64,000 nt of DNA, taken from positions 139,121 through 203,120 of the forward strand of contig DDYB01000032.1 in NCBI GenBank assembly GCA_002347265.1, given 5' to 3'. This stretch comes from Desulfobacteraceae bacterium UBA2245 (lineage in GTDB: Bacteria; Desulfobacterota; Desulfobacteria; Desulfobacterales; UBA2245). Below the pieces are notes generated by a model that made no database searches, was not told the origin of the DNA, and worked only from the letters and a program-made list of their open reading frames with translations. Position numbers and translations under genes: made by a program. Shown one piece after another: positions 53,224 through 61,799 of the stretch (the first letter of the stretch is position 1; the number at the start of each line of letters is the position of its first letter).

Positions 53224-53454
53224 ATGTCAGGCGAAGATAAAATCAAGAAAATCATTGCGGAAAAACTGAGCGTCGATCTTGCGGAAGTTAAGCCTCAGGC
53301 CTCTTTTGTAGAGGATCTGGGCGCCGATTCTCTGGACCTGGTCGAATTGATCATGTCCATGGAAGAAGAATTTGAAATCGATATATCCGACGAGGACGCT
53401 GAAAAGCTGGTAACCGTTCAGGATGCCATCGATTTCGTCAATGCGCATTCATAG
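53224..53454 (+). CDS. acpP: Acyl carrier protein
   Basis: 76 residues from ATG 53224, with AAAGGAG 5 bases upstream. Acidic four-helix protein with the phosphopantetheine serine S36 in LGADSLDLVEL. It carries growing acyl chains for fatty-acid synthesis. It lies between fabG and fabF, the standard order. Confidence 0.98.
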   Translation: MSGEDKIKKIIAEKLSVDLAEVKPQASFVEDLGADSLDLVELIMSMEEEFEIDISDEDAEKLVTVQDAIDFVNAHS

Positions 53455-53556
53455 CCGGATTTCAGGGCGGCAGGATCGCCCTGAAATCGAATTGATGGCG
53501 CTGGTACAGATTCAGTCGCTGCGAAGGTCGGATTGATCGGAAAAGGAGGCTCTGTT

Positions 53557-54798
53557 TTGCGGAGACGGGTTGTTGTGACGGGTCTGGGTCTGGTGACACC
53601 GCTGGGCACGGGGGTAGAGAAGACATGGTCGGCGATATGCGCGGGCGAGTCGGGGATAGGACCGATCACGCGTTTTGATGCGTCGGGGTATGCCACGCGG
53701 ATCGCCGGCGAGGTGAAGGATTTTTGTGCGGAGGATCATCTTCCGAAGAAGGAGGCCGGACGCACGGAGCATTTTATAGCCTATGCGGTGGCTGCTTCCC
53801 GGATGGCGCTGGAGGACTCGGGTTTGAAGATCGACGGGTCCAATGCGGCGCGGGTGGGGGTGTTGACCGGCTGCGGTCTGGGGGGGTTGTCTCTGCTGGA
53901 GACGACCACCCGTGTGCTGGATGCGCGGGGTCCGCGCCGGGTCAGCCCGTTTTTCATACCGATGATCATCGGGAACATGGCGCCGGGGATGATATCGATT
54001 TATCTGGGGGTCAAGGGACCGAACGCGTCGATAGCGACGGCCTGCGCAGCGGGAACGCACGCGGTGGGCGAGGCGTACCGGATGGTGCAGTGCGGACAGG
54101 CGGACGCGATGATCACCGGGGGAGTGGAGTCGGTGATATCGCAGACCTGCATAGCGGGTTTTAATGCGATGAAGGCGCTTTCGACGAGAAACGATGATCC
54201 GCGGAAGGCGTCCCGTCCGTTTGACCGGGACCGGGACGGGTTTGTGGTGGGGGAGGGTGCCGGCATGCTGGTGCTGGAGCCGTTGGAGAGCGCTCGTGAG
54301 CGGGGAGCGCATATATACGCCGAGGTTCTGGGATTCGGTATGAGCGGCGACGGTTTTCACATGACGGCGCCGCCGCCGGACGGAGACGGAGCGGTTCGGT
54401 GCATGCAGGCGGCGCTGGACGATGCGGGGATCGGCGCCGAATCGGTGGACTACATCAATGCGCACGGCACCTCGACGCCGATGAACGATCTGTACGAGAC
54501 GCGGGCGGTCAAGGCGGTGTTCAAGGAGAGCGCGCGCAGAGTGGCGATCAGTTCGACCAAATCGATGACGGGACATCTGCTGGGAGGCGCCGGCGGGATC
54601 GAGTCGGTGTTTACGGCGCTGTCGATCGACCGGGGCTTGATACCGCCGACGATCAACCTGGAGAACCCCGGAGAGGAATGCGACCTGGATTATGTTCCCG
54701 GCAAGGCCCGCAGGCAGGATGTCGGAATCGCCATGAGCAATTCCTTCGGCTTCGGCGGAACCAACGGAACCCTGATCTTTAAATCCTGCCGCGAATGA
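53557..54798 (+). CDS. fabF: 3-oxoacyl-ACP synthase II (FabF)
   Basis: Condensing enzyme that elongates acyl-ACP. The start is TTG 53557, with AAAAGGAGG 7 bases upstream, giving 413 residues; this puts the catalytic triad at C163 (TACAAGTHA), H303 (NAHGTSTP) and H340 (GHLLGGAGG), the same numbers as in E. coli FabF. The codon use is odd: about ten ATA, almost no ATT, and GAG for nearly every Glu, up to about 54665. The last 40 codons and the neighbouring genes look normal. This suggests that most of the gene was acquired or converted from another source. Confidence 0.97.
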   Translation: MRRRVVVTGLGLVTPLGTGVEKTWSAICAGESGIGPITRFDASGYATRIAGEVKDFCAEDHLPKKEAGRTEHFIAYAVAASRMALEDSGLKIDGSNAARVGVLTGCGLGGLSLLETTTRVLDARGPRRVSPFFIPMIIGNMAPGMISIYLGVKGPNASIATACAAGTHAVGEAYRMVQCGQADAMITGGVESVISQTCIAGFNAMKALSTRNDDPRKASRPFDRDRDGFVVGEGAGMLVLEPLESARERGAHIYAEVLGFGMSGDGFHMTAPPPDGDGAVRCMQAALDDAGIGAESVDYINAHGTSTPMNDLYETRAVKAVFKESARRVAISSTKSMTGHLLGGAGGIESVFTALSIDRGLIPPTINLENPGEECDLDYVPGKARRQDVGIAMSNSFGFGGTNGTLIFKSCRE

Positions 54799-54911
54799 CA
54801 GCCGCATCCGCCAGGTTTTTTGTCGAACCCCCCGCTTTTTTTGGATTCTAAGGACGGCCTCCGGTTTTCAATCAATTTTTTTCTTGCGGTTATGCCAGAA
54901 TGATATATTAA

Positions 54912-54945
54912 AAATGCGATTCCGTCGTTTGACGGAATCGCATTT
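54912..54945 (+). other. Perfect 15-base-pair hairpin upstream of rpiB
   Basis: AAATGCGATTCCGTC (54912-54926), GTTT loop, GACGGAATCGCATTT (54931-54945). It may end the fab transcript, though the U-tract is only three bases on this strand; on the minus strand it is followed by a longer T-rich stretch. It lies 31 bases before the rpiB ATG. Confidence 0.6.
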
Positions 54946-54976
54946 GAACGATTCAAACCAGATCAGGTGGTGGACG

Positions 54977-55441
54977 ATGAATCAGGACGCTTCAAAAATC
55001 ATCATGGGCAGCGATCATGCCGCCTATTCGTTGAAGGAGACGGTCAAGCGCTATCTGACGGAGCGCAAAATCGCGGTGGAGGATATCGGCACACACGGCA
55101 CGGCATCGGTCAGTTACGTGGATTATGCCGCCAGGGTTGCCAGGGCCGTGTCGGCAGGGCAGTTTCAGCGAGGCATACTGCTTTGCGGCACCGGTCTGGG
55201 CATGTCCATCGTTGCCAACCGGTTTCCTGGAATCCGGGCCGCTTTGTGCAATGACCTTTTTAACGCCATGATGAGCCGGCGTCACAATAACGCCAATATT
55301 CTGGTGATGGGCGGGCGGATCGTCGGAGAGGCGCTTGCGCTGGAAATCGTTAAAGTCTGGCTTGAGACGCCTTTTGAAGGGGGGCGCCACCAGGAGAGAA
55401 TCGACGCTCTGGATCGTCTGGCGGTCCCAGAACAGGCCTGA
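54977..55441 (+). CDS. rpiB: Ribose 5-phosphate isomerase B
   Basis: Interconverts ribose 5-phosphate and ribulose 5-phosphate. 154 residues from ATG 54977 (AGGTGG upstream). GSDHAAYSLKETVKRYL at the N terminus, active-site C70 in LLCGTGLGMSIVANR, and SRRHNNANILVMGGR. It precedes glyA, an order seen in many deltaproteobacteria and Gram-positives; it supplies ribulose 5-phosphate, one precursor of the rib genes downstream. Confidence 0.96.
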   Translation: MNQDASKIIMGSDHAAYSLKETVKRYLTERKIAVEDIGTHGTASVSYVDYAARVARAVSAGQFQRGILLCGTGLGMSIVANRFPGIRAALCNDLFNAMMSRRHNNANILVMGGRIVGEALALEIVKVWLETPFEGGRHQERIDALDRLAVPEQA

Positions 55442-55503
55442 CGCTGTTGTGCCGTGACGCCCGATTTTTGTCATAAAAGTTTGAAAAGAGAGGGGAAGGA
55501 CCG

Positions 55504-56748
55504 TTGGATTTAAGAAGCATTGAAGCCATAGATCCCGAGATTGCGGCGGCCATCGCCCAGGAAATAGAAAGACAGGCCTATACGCTGGAGCTGATCGCTT
55601 CGGAGAATATCGCAAGCCCTGCCGTTATGGCCGCTCAAGGAAGCGTGCTGACCAATAAATACGCCGAGGGATATCCGGATAAACGCTATTACGGCGGGTG
55701 CGAATATGTCGATATTGCTGAAAAATTAGCGATCGAACGCGCCAGGGAGTTGTTTGGATGCGATTACGTCAATGTCCAGCCTCACTCGGGTTCCCAGGCC
55801 AATATGGCGACTTATTTCGCCCTGCTGTCTCCGGGGGACACGGTGCTGGGGATGAATCTGGCTCATGGCGGGCATCTGACCCACGGAAGCCCGGTGAGTT
55901 TTTCCGGAAAGCTTTTTCATTTCGTGCATTACGGGGTGAACCGGGAGACGGGAACCATAGACTATGAAGAGTTGAGCCGCATCGCTCATGAGGCTCGGCC
56001 CAAAATGATCGTCGCCGGCGCCAGCGCATACCCCAGGATTCTGGACTTTAAGGCATTTTCCGATATTGCCGCATCCGTAGGCGCTTACCTGATGGTGGAT
56101 ATGGCCCATATTGCCGGCCTGGTGGCGGCCGGGGAACATCCGTCGCCGGTTCCCTACGCCGATGTCGTGACTTCGACGACCCACAAAACTCTCAGAGGCC
56201 CGCGGGGCGGCCTGATTCTGGCCAGGGAAGCCTATGGCCAGGCGCTGAACCGGGAAATATTCCCCGGCATTCAGGGCGGTCCGCTGATGCATGTGATTGC
56301 CGCCAAGGCTGTGGCTTTTCAGGAAGCGCTGTCGGATTACTTCAAGCTGTACCAGCATTGTGTGGTCCAGAACGCCGGAGTTCTGGCGGACCGTCTCATG
56401 GCTCAGGGCATTTCCCTGGTTTCCGGTGGCACCGATAACCACCTGATGCTGGTGGATCTGACCAACCTGGGCATTACGGGAAAGGAGGCCGAGGCGGTTC
56501 TGGGAAAAGCCGGCATCACGGTCAACAAGAACTCCATCCCTTTTGAGACGCGAAGCCCCTTTGTCACCAGCGGCATTCGGATCGGAACTCCCGCAGTGAC
56601 CACGCGTGGGATGGGGGAAGGCGAGATGGAAGTGATTGCCGATCTGATCGTTCAGGTGCTGAAGAATCCGCAAAAGGATTCCGTGGTTCAGTCCTGCAGG
56701 GAAAAGGTCTGGCAGATGTGTGAGAATTTCATGGTTTACCAGGGATGA
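55504..56748 (+). CDS. glyA: Serine hydroxymethyltransferase
   Basis: PLP enzyme that converts serine and tetrahydrofolate to glycine and methylene-THF. 414 residues from a TTG at 55504 with AAGGA upstream. ELIASENIASPAVMAAQGS, TNKYAEGYPDKRYYGGCEYV, SGSQANMA, MVDMAHIAGLVAAG and the PLP lysine K228 in STTHKTLRGPRGG. It lies next to the dCMP deaminase gene; both feed thymidylate synthesis. Confidence 0.98.
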   Translation: MDLRSIEAIDPEIAAAIAQEIERQAYTLELIASENIASPAVMAAQGSVLTNKYAEGYPDKRYYGGCEYVDIAEKLAIERARELFGCDYVNVQPHSGSQANMATYFALLSPGDTVLGMNLAHGGHLTHGSPVSFSGKLFHFVHYGVNRETGTIDYEELSRIAHEARPKMIVAGASAYPRILDFKAFSDIAASVGAYLMVDMAHIAGLVAAGEHPSPVPYADVVTSTTHKTLRGPRGGLILAREAYGQALNREIFPGIQGGPLMHVIAAKAVAFQEALSDYFKLYQHCVVQNAGVLADRLMAQGISLVSGGTDNHLMLVDLTNLGITGKEAEAVLGKAGITVNKNSIPFETRSPFVTSGIRIGTPAVTTRGMGEGEMEVIADLIVQVLKNPQKDSVVQSCREKVWQMCENFMVYQG

Positions 56749-56780
56749 TCAGCTGCCCGGAATCAATATTCGAGGAACCA

Positions 56781-57272
56781 ATGCAGACGCCCCAATCGTT
56801 TAAGGAACGGGCATTCAGACGCCCCTCATGGGATGAATATTTCATGGACATCGCCGAACTGGTCTCCAGGCGTTCGACGTGTCGACGACGGGCGGTCGGG
56901 GCGGTGATCGTCAAGGACAAGCGGATATTGTCCACCGGATACAACGGCGCTCCGTCCGGCCTTCGGCATTGCCTTGAAATCGGATGCCTGCGGGAGCAAA
57001 TGGATGTTCCGTCCGGAGAGCGGCATGAACTGTGCCGGGGTATTCATGCCGAACAGAATGCCATCATTCAGGCGGCTTTTCATGGGGTATCCATTCGGGA
57101 TTCCGTAATGTATTGCACCAATCTGCCCTGTTCCATCTGCTGCAAGATGATCATCAACGCGGGAATCAAAACGATCTATTATCTGTCCGCGTATTCGGAT
57201 GTTCTGTCCGAGGAAATGCTGGTCGAAGCCGGTGTTTCCTCGATCAGGCTTTGCCGGAAGGAGGAAGCATGA
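56781..57272 (+). CDS. dCMP deaminase (ComEB-type)
   Basis: Zinc deaminase giving dUMP from dCMP; 163 residues from ATG 56781 (GAGGA upstream; a frame 12 codons longer overlaps glyA). Zinc site: His in CRGIHAEQNAIIQAA and the PCSICCK pair, with RPSWDEYFMDIAELVSRRST at the N terminus and an extra Cys-rich loop for the second zinc. Overlaps nrdR as ATGA. It works with dut in dUMP supply. Confidence 0.93.
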   Translation: MQTPQSFKERAFRRPSWDEYFMDIAELVSRRSTCRRRAVGAVIVKDKRILSTGYNGAPSGLRHCLEIGCLREQMDVPSGERHELCRGIHAEQNAIIQAAFHGVSIRDSVMYCTNLPCSICCKMIINAGIKTIYYLSAYSDVLSEEMLVEAGVSSIRLCRKEEA

Positions 57273-57775
57273 AATGCCCTTTTTGCGGACAGGCCGCTGA
57301 TAAGGTGATCGATTCTCGAACCAGCAAGGAAGGAGACGTGATCCGCCGTCGTCGGGAATGCACCGCATGCCTGAGGCGCTTTACAACCTACGAGCATATT
57401 GAGGAAATCCCCATCATGATCATCAAGAAGGACGGGCGGCGGGAGGCTTTTAACCGCGAAAAGGTCCGCCAGGGGATCATGAAGGCCTGCGAGAAGCGCA
57501 AGATCAGCATGAACGATATCGAGGAGTTTCTGGACGATCTGCAGCGGGATCTTCGGGAGACCGGTGAAAAAGAGGTCTCCTCGTCGGTGGTCGGCGAAAA
57601 GATCATGGGAATGCTTCATGATCTGGACAAGATCGCCTATGTCCGGTTTGCCTCGGTTTACAGGGAATTCAAAGATGTCAACGACTTTGTATCCGAGGTC
57701 AGAAAGCTTCCTTCCCAGTCAGGGGCAAGCGGTGATTTGATTCAGAAGAATGAACCCGACGACTCAGCCAGATGA
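57269..57775 (+). CDS. nrdR: Transcriptional repressor NrdR
   Basis: 168-residue nucleotide-sensing repressor of ribonucleotide reductase genes. Zinc ribbon C3-x2-C6 and C31-x2-C34 (KCPFCGQ, RECTACLRRF), then an ATP-cone domain (IIKKDGRREAFNREKVRQGI to KIAYVRFASVYREFKDV). ATG 57269 overlaps the deaminase stop. No reductase gene or obvious NrdR box lies in the window. It overlaps ribD by 26 bases. Confidence 0.97.
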   Translation: MKCPFCGQAADKVIDSRTSKEGDVIRRRRECTACLRRFTTYEHIEEIPIMIIKKDGRREAFNREKVRQGIMKACEKRKISMNDIEEFLDDLQRDLRETGEKEVSSSVVGEKIMGMLHDLDKIAYVRFASVYREFKDVNDFVSEVRKLPSQSGASGDLIQKNEPDDSAR

Positions 57776-58871
57776 ACCCTTCATGGCCGTAGCTCTGGAG
57801 CTGGCGGCTCATGGCCGGGGCCGCACCTCTCCGAATCCCATGGTCGGTGCGGTGGTGGTCAGAAATGGAAGGATCGTAGGCCGGGGATTCCACGAGGCGG
57901 CCGGAAAACCCCATGCAGAGGTCAACGCCATAGAGGATGCCGGCGACCAGGCCCTGGGGGCAGACCTGTATGTTACCCTGGAACCCTGCAATCATACGGG
58001 GAGAACTCCGCCCTGTACCGAAACCATACTTCGGGCCGGCATTCGGCGCGTGGTAGCAGCCATGAGAGATCCGAATCCCCGGGTTGCCGGCGGGGGGCTG
58101 GACTATCTGAGCCGATCGGGTTTACAGACGGTTGCGGGGATTCTGGAGGCCGAGGCCCGAAGACTCAATGAAAGTTTTGTCAAGTTTATTCAGACCGGCA
58201 GACCCTTTGTCATTCTGAAATGCGCCGCTACTTTGGATGGACGCATTGCGACGCGAACCGGCGATTCCAAGTGGATTTCAAATGAACAGTCCCGGGCTTA
58301 TGTCCATGAGTTGCGACATGCCGCGGACGCGGTTCTGGTTGGCATCAATACCATCCGGTGCGATGATCCGCTTCTGACCGCCCGGCTTGAAACCGGACGG
58401 GGAAAGGATCCGGCGCGCATTGTTCTGGATACCCGGCTTTCCATCGATCCGAGGGCCAGGGTGCTTTCAGTTGACTCCGAGGCGGAAACCCTTGTCGTGT
58501 GCGGATGTCCTGTGGATGCCGGGAAAAAAGCCGCGATCGAGAAGAAAGGGGTTCGCATTTTAGAGGCGCCGGTCAAGGATTCTCATATCGATATGCGGGC
58601 TTTGATGCCGCTTCTGGGGCAGATGGAAATCACATCCGTTCTCATCGAGGGCGGCGGACGCGTCAGCGCCGCTGCGGTGGCGGCAGGCATCGTGGATAAG
58701 GTCGTATTTTTTTACGCGCCTAAAATTCTGGGAGGTGACGACGGTGTTCCGATTTTTCGGGGCGTCGGGCCCCGCCTGATGAGTGAATGCATTCGGATCA
58801 GAGACATTCGAACGCAGAGATTCGGGGATGATGTGATGATAGAGGGTTATGTCGATTCAACCCCTTTTTGA
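57750..58871 (+). CDS. ribD: Riboflavin biosynthesis deaminase/reductase RibD
   Basis: Bifunctional second and third steps of riboflavin synthesis. 373 residues: N-terminal zinc deaminase (SPNPMVGAVVV, GKPHAEVNAI, TLEPCNHTGRTPPCTETIL) and C-terminal NADPH reductase (CAATLDGRIATRTGDSKWIS, GINTIRCDDPLLTAR, LIEGGGRVSAAAV). It heads the ribD-ribE-ribBA-ribH operon. No FMN riboswitch precedes it, because nrdR overlaps its start. Confidence 0.97.
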   Translation: MNPTTQPDEPFMAVALELAAHGRGRTSPNPMVGAVVVRNGRIVGRGFHEAAGKPHAEVNAIEDAGDQALGADLYVTLEPCNHTGRTPPCTETILRAGIRRVVAAMRDPNPRVAGGGLDYLSRSGLQTVAGILEAEARRLNESFVKFIQTGRPFVILKCAATLDGRIATRTGDSKWISNEQSRAYVHELRHAADAVLVGINTIRCDDPLLTARLETGRGKDPARIVLDTRLSIDPRARVLSVDSEAETLVVCGCPVDAGKKAAIEKKGVRILEAPVKDSHIDMRALMPLLGQMEITSVLIEGGGRVSAAAVAAGIVDKVVFFYAPKILGGDDGVPIFRGVGPRLMSECIRIRDIRTQRFGDDVMIEGYVDSTPF

Positions 58872-58881
58872 CGGAAAGCCT

Positions 58882-59523
58882 ATGTTTACCGGAATTATTG
58901 AGGGATTGGGAACCATTGTCGCCATGAGATCTGCAGCCCAGGGCAAGCGGATCGCCTTGGCGGCGGATTTTGATCTTGAGGGCGCCAAAATCGGCGACAG
59001 CATCGCTGTCAACGGGGCGTGCCTGACGGTGGTTGTCCTTCAGGGAAGCCGGTTTGAAGCGGATGTGTCTCCGGAAACCCTTCAAAGAACCGCCTTCTCA
59101 AGATCCGTGATCGGGGACCGGGTGAATCTCGAACGGGCTTTGCGTTTTTCGGACCGGCTGGACGGCCATCTGGTTTCCGGGCATATTGACGGCGTGGGAT
59201 TTCTTCGCGACCGGCAGTCCCAGGGCAATTCGATCCTTGTGACGATCGAGGCGCCGCGCGCCCTGACCCGCTATATCATCGAAAAAGGATCCATATCTCT
59301 GGACGGAATCAGTTTGACCGTCAACCGCGTTGAATCCGATCGATTTCAGCTCAGCATCATTCCGCACACGGCAAAATTAACAACGATCGGCTTTAAAAAA
59401 ATCGGTGATCCTGTTAACATTGAAACCGACCTGATCGGTAAATATGTCGAGCGCTTTGTATCGACCCGATCCGAAGGTCCATCCATTGACAGGGACTTTC
59501 TGGCAAGAAACGGATTTATCTGA
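58882..59523 (+). CDS. ribE: Riboflavin synthase alpha subunit
   Basis: Dismutates two lumazines to riboflavin. 213 residues from ATG 58882, giving the invariant N terminus MFTGIIEGLG. Two tandem lumazine-binding domains: GDSIAVNGACLTVVVL with VSPETLQRTAF, then LVSGHIDGVGF and SISLDGISLTVNRVESDRF with IIPHTAKLTTIG. It lies 10 bases after ribD. Confidence 0.97.
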   Translation: MFTGIIEGLGTIVAMRSAAQGKRIALAADFDLEGAKIGDSIAVNGACLTVVVLQGSRFEADVSPETLQRTAFSRSVIGDRVNLERALRFSDRLDGHLVSGHIDGVGFLRDRQSQGNSILVTIEAPRALTRYIIEKGSISLDGISLTVNRVESDRFQLSIIPHTAKLTTIGFKKIGDPVNIETDLIGKYVERFVSTRSEGPSIDRDFLARNGFI

Positions 59524-59562
59524 AATGCTTGCCGATAAAACTTTAGGAGATGAACGAAGATT

Positions 59563-60816
59563 ATGGCGTTGATTACAGTTGAACAGGCGCTTGAGGACAT
59601 TCGGGCCGGCCGCATGGTCATTCTTGTGGATGACGAGGATCGCGAAAACGAGGGTGACCTGACGGTCGCCGCGGAAAAGGTGACGCCTGAGATTATCAAT
59701 TTTATGGCGAAATACGGCCGCGGGCTGATCTGCCTTTCAATGACCCGGGAAAAGATCGAATCTCTGGAACTGCCGATGATGGTGGAAAACAACACCTCAC
59801 AGTTTCAGACGGGATTTACCGTTTCCATTGAAGCCAGAAAGGGCGTGTCGACCGGAATATCGGCCGCAGACAGGGCCACGACGATTCTGACGGCAATCGC
59901 GGATGACGCCGAACCGCACGATCTGGTTCGTCCCGGTCACGTATTCCCCCTTCGGGCTCAGGATGGGGGCGTGATGGTGCGCACCGGTCAGACCGAAGGC
60001 TCCGTGGATCTGGCCAGGCTGGCGGGGCTGAAGCCGGCGGGCGTGATTTGCGAGATCATGAACGAGGACGGCACCATGGCCCGCATGCCGAGCCTTCAGC
60101 AGTTCAGCGAAGAACACGGCATTGGAATCTGCACGATTGCGGATTTGATCGAATACCGCATGCACAGGGAAAGCTTTGTGCACAGGGCGGCCGAGACGGT
60201 TATTCCGACGAGTTTTGCCGGTGAATTCAAGGCGGTGGTGTATGAAAACGATGTGGATGATCTGCTGCATCTGGCCATGGTCAAGGGGGAGATTGATTCC
60301 GACAAGCCCGTCCTGGTTCGGGTTCACTCGGAATGCCTGACCGGCGATATTTTTGGTTCCCTGCGCTGCGATTGCGGAGATCAGCTTCACAAGGCCATGG
60401 AGATGATGGATCAGGAAGGGTCCGGAATCTTGCTTTACATCCGTCAGGAAGGCCGGGGCATCGGACTGGTCAACAAGCTCAGAGCGTATGCCCTGCAGGA
60501 TCAGGGACGCGACACGGTCGAAGCCAACATAGAACTGGGATTCAAGGCGGATCTTCGAAATTACGGCCTGGGCGCTCAGATTCTCGTGGACCTGGGAGTC
60601 AGGAAAATGAGACTGTTGACCAACAACCCCAAGAAGATCATCGGCCTTCAGGGCTATGGACTGAGCATTGTGGAACAGGTTCCCATCGAGATTGCGCCCA
60701 ACGAGTTCAATCGTTATTATCTGGAGTGCAAGAAGAAGAAAATGGGGCATCTGCTGAAAATGAATGAAAATCAATCATGCTGTTCGCCGCATGACAAAAA
60801 GCCGCCGGAGGAATAA
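59563..60816 (+). CDS. ribBA: Bifunctional DHBP synthase / GTP cyclohydrolase II
   Basis: 417 residues. The N half makes 3,4-dihydroxy-2-butanone 4-phosphate from ribulose 5-phosphate (VDDEDRENEGDLTVAAE, TGISAADRATTI, RPGHVFPLRA). The C half is GTP cyclohydrolase II with the zinc cysteines in HSECLTGDIFGSLRCDCGDQ and the RQEGRGIGLVNKLRAY loop. Both entry steps of riboflavin synthesis are on one chain. The C-terminal tail ends in a short Cys/His-containing stretch (SCCSPHDKK) not usual for the family. Confidence 0.97.
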   Translation: MALITVEQALEDIRAGRMVILVDDEDRENEGDLTVAAEKVTPEIINFMAKYGRGLICLSMTREKIESLELPMMVENNTSQFQTGFTVSIEARKGVSTGISAADRATTILTAIADDAEPHDLVRPGHVFPLRAQDGGVMVRTGQTEGSVDLARLAGLKPAGVICEIMNEDGTMARMPSLQQFSEEHGIGICTIADLIEYRMHRESFVHRAAETVIPTSFAGEFKAVVYENDVDDLLHLAMVKGEIDSDKPVLVRVHSECLTGDIFGSLRCDCGDQLHKAMEMMDQEGSGILLYIRQEGRGIGLVNKLRAYALQDQGRDTVEANIELGFKADLRNYGLGAQILVDLGVRKMRLLTNNPKKIIGLQGYGLSIVEQVPIEIAPNEFNRYYLECKKKKMGHLLKMNENQSCCSPHDKKPPEE

Positions 60817-60819
60817 ATC

Positions 60820-61293
60820 ATGCCGAAAGTTTTTGAAGGAAAACTGCTTGCACAGAATAAGAAGTTTGGAATCGTGGTGAGTCGTTTCAATGATTTTATC
60901 ACCGAGAAGCTGGTCGGCGGCGCTATCGACGCCCTGACGCGATGCGGGGCTGCGGATGCGGATATCGAGATCGTCAAGGTTCCCGGTGCGTTTGAGATTC
61001 CCATGATCGCAAGGAAGATGGCGGGGAAGAAGCGATATGATGCCATTATCTGCCTGGGCGCGGTGATTCGAGGATCCACGCCGCATTTTGACTATGTGAG
61101 CGCCGAGGTTTCCAAGGGAGTCGCCCAGGTGGGCATGGAGGCCGGAGTGCCGGTGATTTTTGGCATTCTGACCACGGACAATATTGAACAGGCGATTGAA
61201 CGGGCAGGCTCCAAGGCAGGTAACAAGGGCTGGAGTGCAGCTGTTTCGGCCGTTGAGATGGTGAATCTGGTTTCGGAACTGGACAAAAAATAA
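60820..61293 (+). CDS. ribH: 6,7-dimethyl-8-ribityllumazine synthase
   Basis: 157 residues; forms the icosahedral or pentameric lumazine synthase. KFGIVVSRFNDFITEKLVGG, KVPGAFEIPMIARKM, CLGAVIRGSTPHFDYVSAEV (with the catalytic His) and PVIFGILTTDNIEQAIERAG. It is four bases after ribBA and one base before nusB, the common ribH-nusB pairing. Confidence 0.97.
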   Translation: MPKVFEGKLLAQNKKFGIVVSRFNDFITEKLVGGAIDALTRCGAADADIEIVKVPGAFEIPMIARKMAGKKRYDAIICLGAVIRGSTPHFDYVSAEVSKGVAQVGMEAGVPVIFGILTTDNIEQAIERAGSKAGNKGWSAAVSAVEMVNLVSELDKK

Positions 61294-61294
61294 T

Positions 61295-61759
61295 ATGGGC
61301 GTGCGTCGTAAATCCCGAGAGCTTGCCATGCAAGCTCTTTTTTATATGGACATGCAGAAGGAGATCTCCTGCGAGATGCTGGCCGTGTTTTGCCGGAATT
61401 TCACTCCGGCTAAGAAGGTCTTCCCGTTTTTCAAAGAGTTGACCGAAGGAGTGATCGCCCATCGCGGGCAAATTGACCAGCTCATCGAGCACTTTTCCAG
61501 TAACTGGAAAATCAGCCGTATGTCCTGCGTGGATCGCAACATCATGCGCATGGCTGTTTACGAGCTTCTGTTCTGCACGGAAATTCCGCCGAAAGTTTCG
61601 ATCAACGAGGCCATTGACGTCGGAAAGCGTTTCGGCACGGAAGAATCCGGGGCGTTTATCAACGGCATTCTCGATACGATCCGGATAGCCATTGAAGAGG
61701 GAAAGATTGTTCGAATGACGGATCCGCTCGCCGACCATAATTCTGAAGACGGGGTTTGA
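61295..61759 (+). CDS. nusB: Transcription antitermination factor NusB
   Basis: 154-residue all-helical protein that binds boxA RNA with S10 for rRNA antitermination. RRKSRELAMQALFYMDMQKE at the N terminus, SRMSCVDRNIMRMAVYELLF and VSINEAIDVGKRFGTEESG with FINGILDTI. It closes the rib operon. Confidence 0.96.
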   Translation: MGVRRKSRELAMQALFYMDMQKEISCEMLAVFCRNFTPAKKVFPFFKELTEGVIAHRGQIDQLIEHFSSNWKISRMSCVDRNIMRMAVYELLFCTEIPPKVSINEAIDVGKRFGTEESGAFINGILDTIRIAIEEGKIVRMTDPLADHNSEDGV

Positions 61760-61799
61760 TGGATATTCCTGAAGAAATTGCATTTAGAGGAGGTTTGCA

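Noticed and set aside
57700..59562. FMN riboswitch for the rib operon
   Set aside because: ribD starts inside nrdR and the other gaps are under 40 bases; no RFN-like conserved blocks are present.
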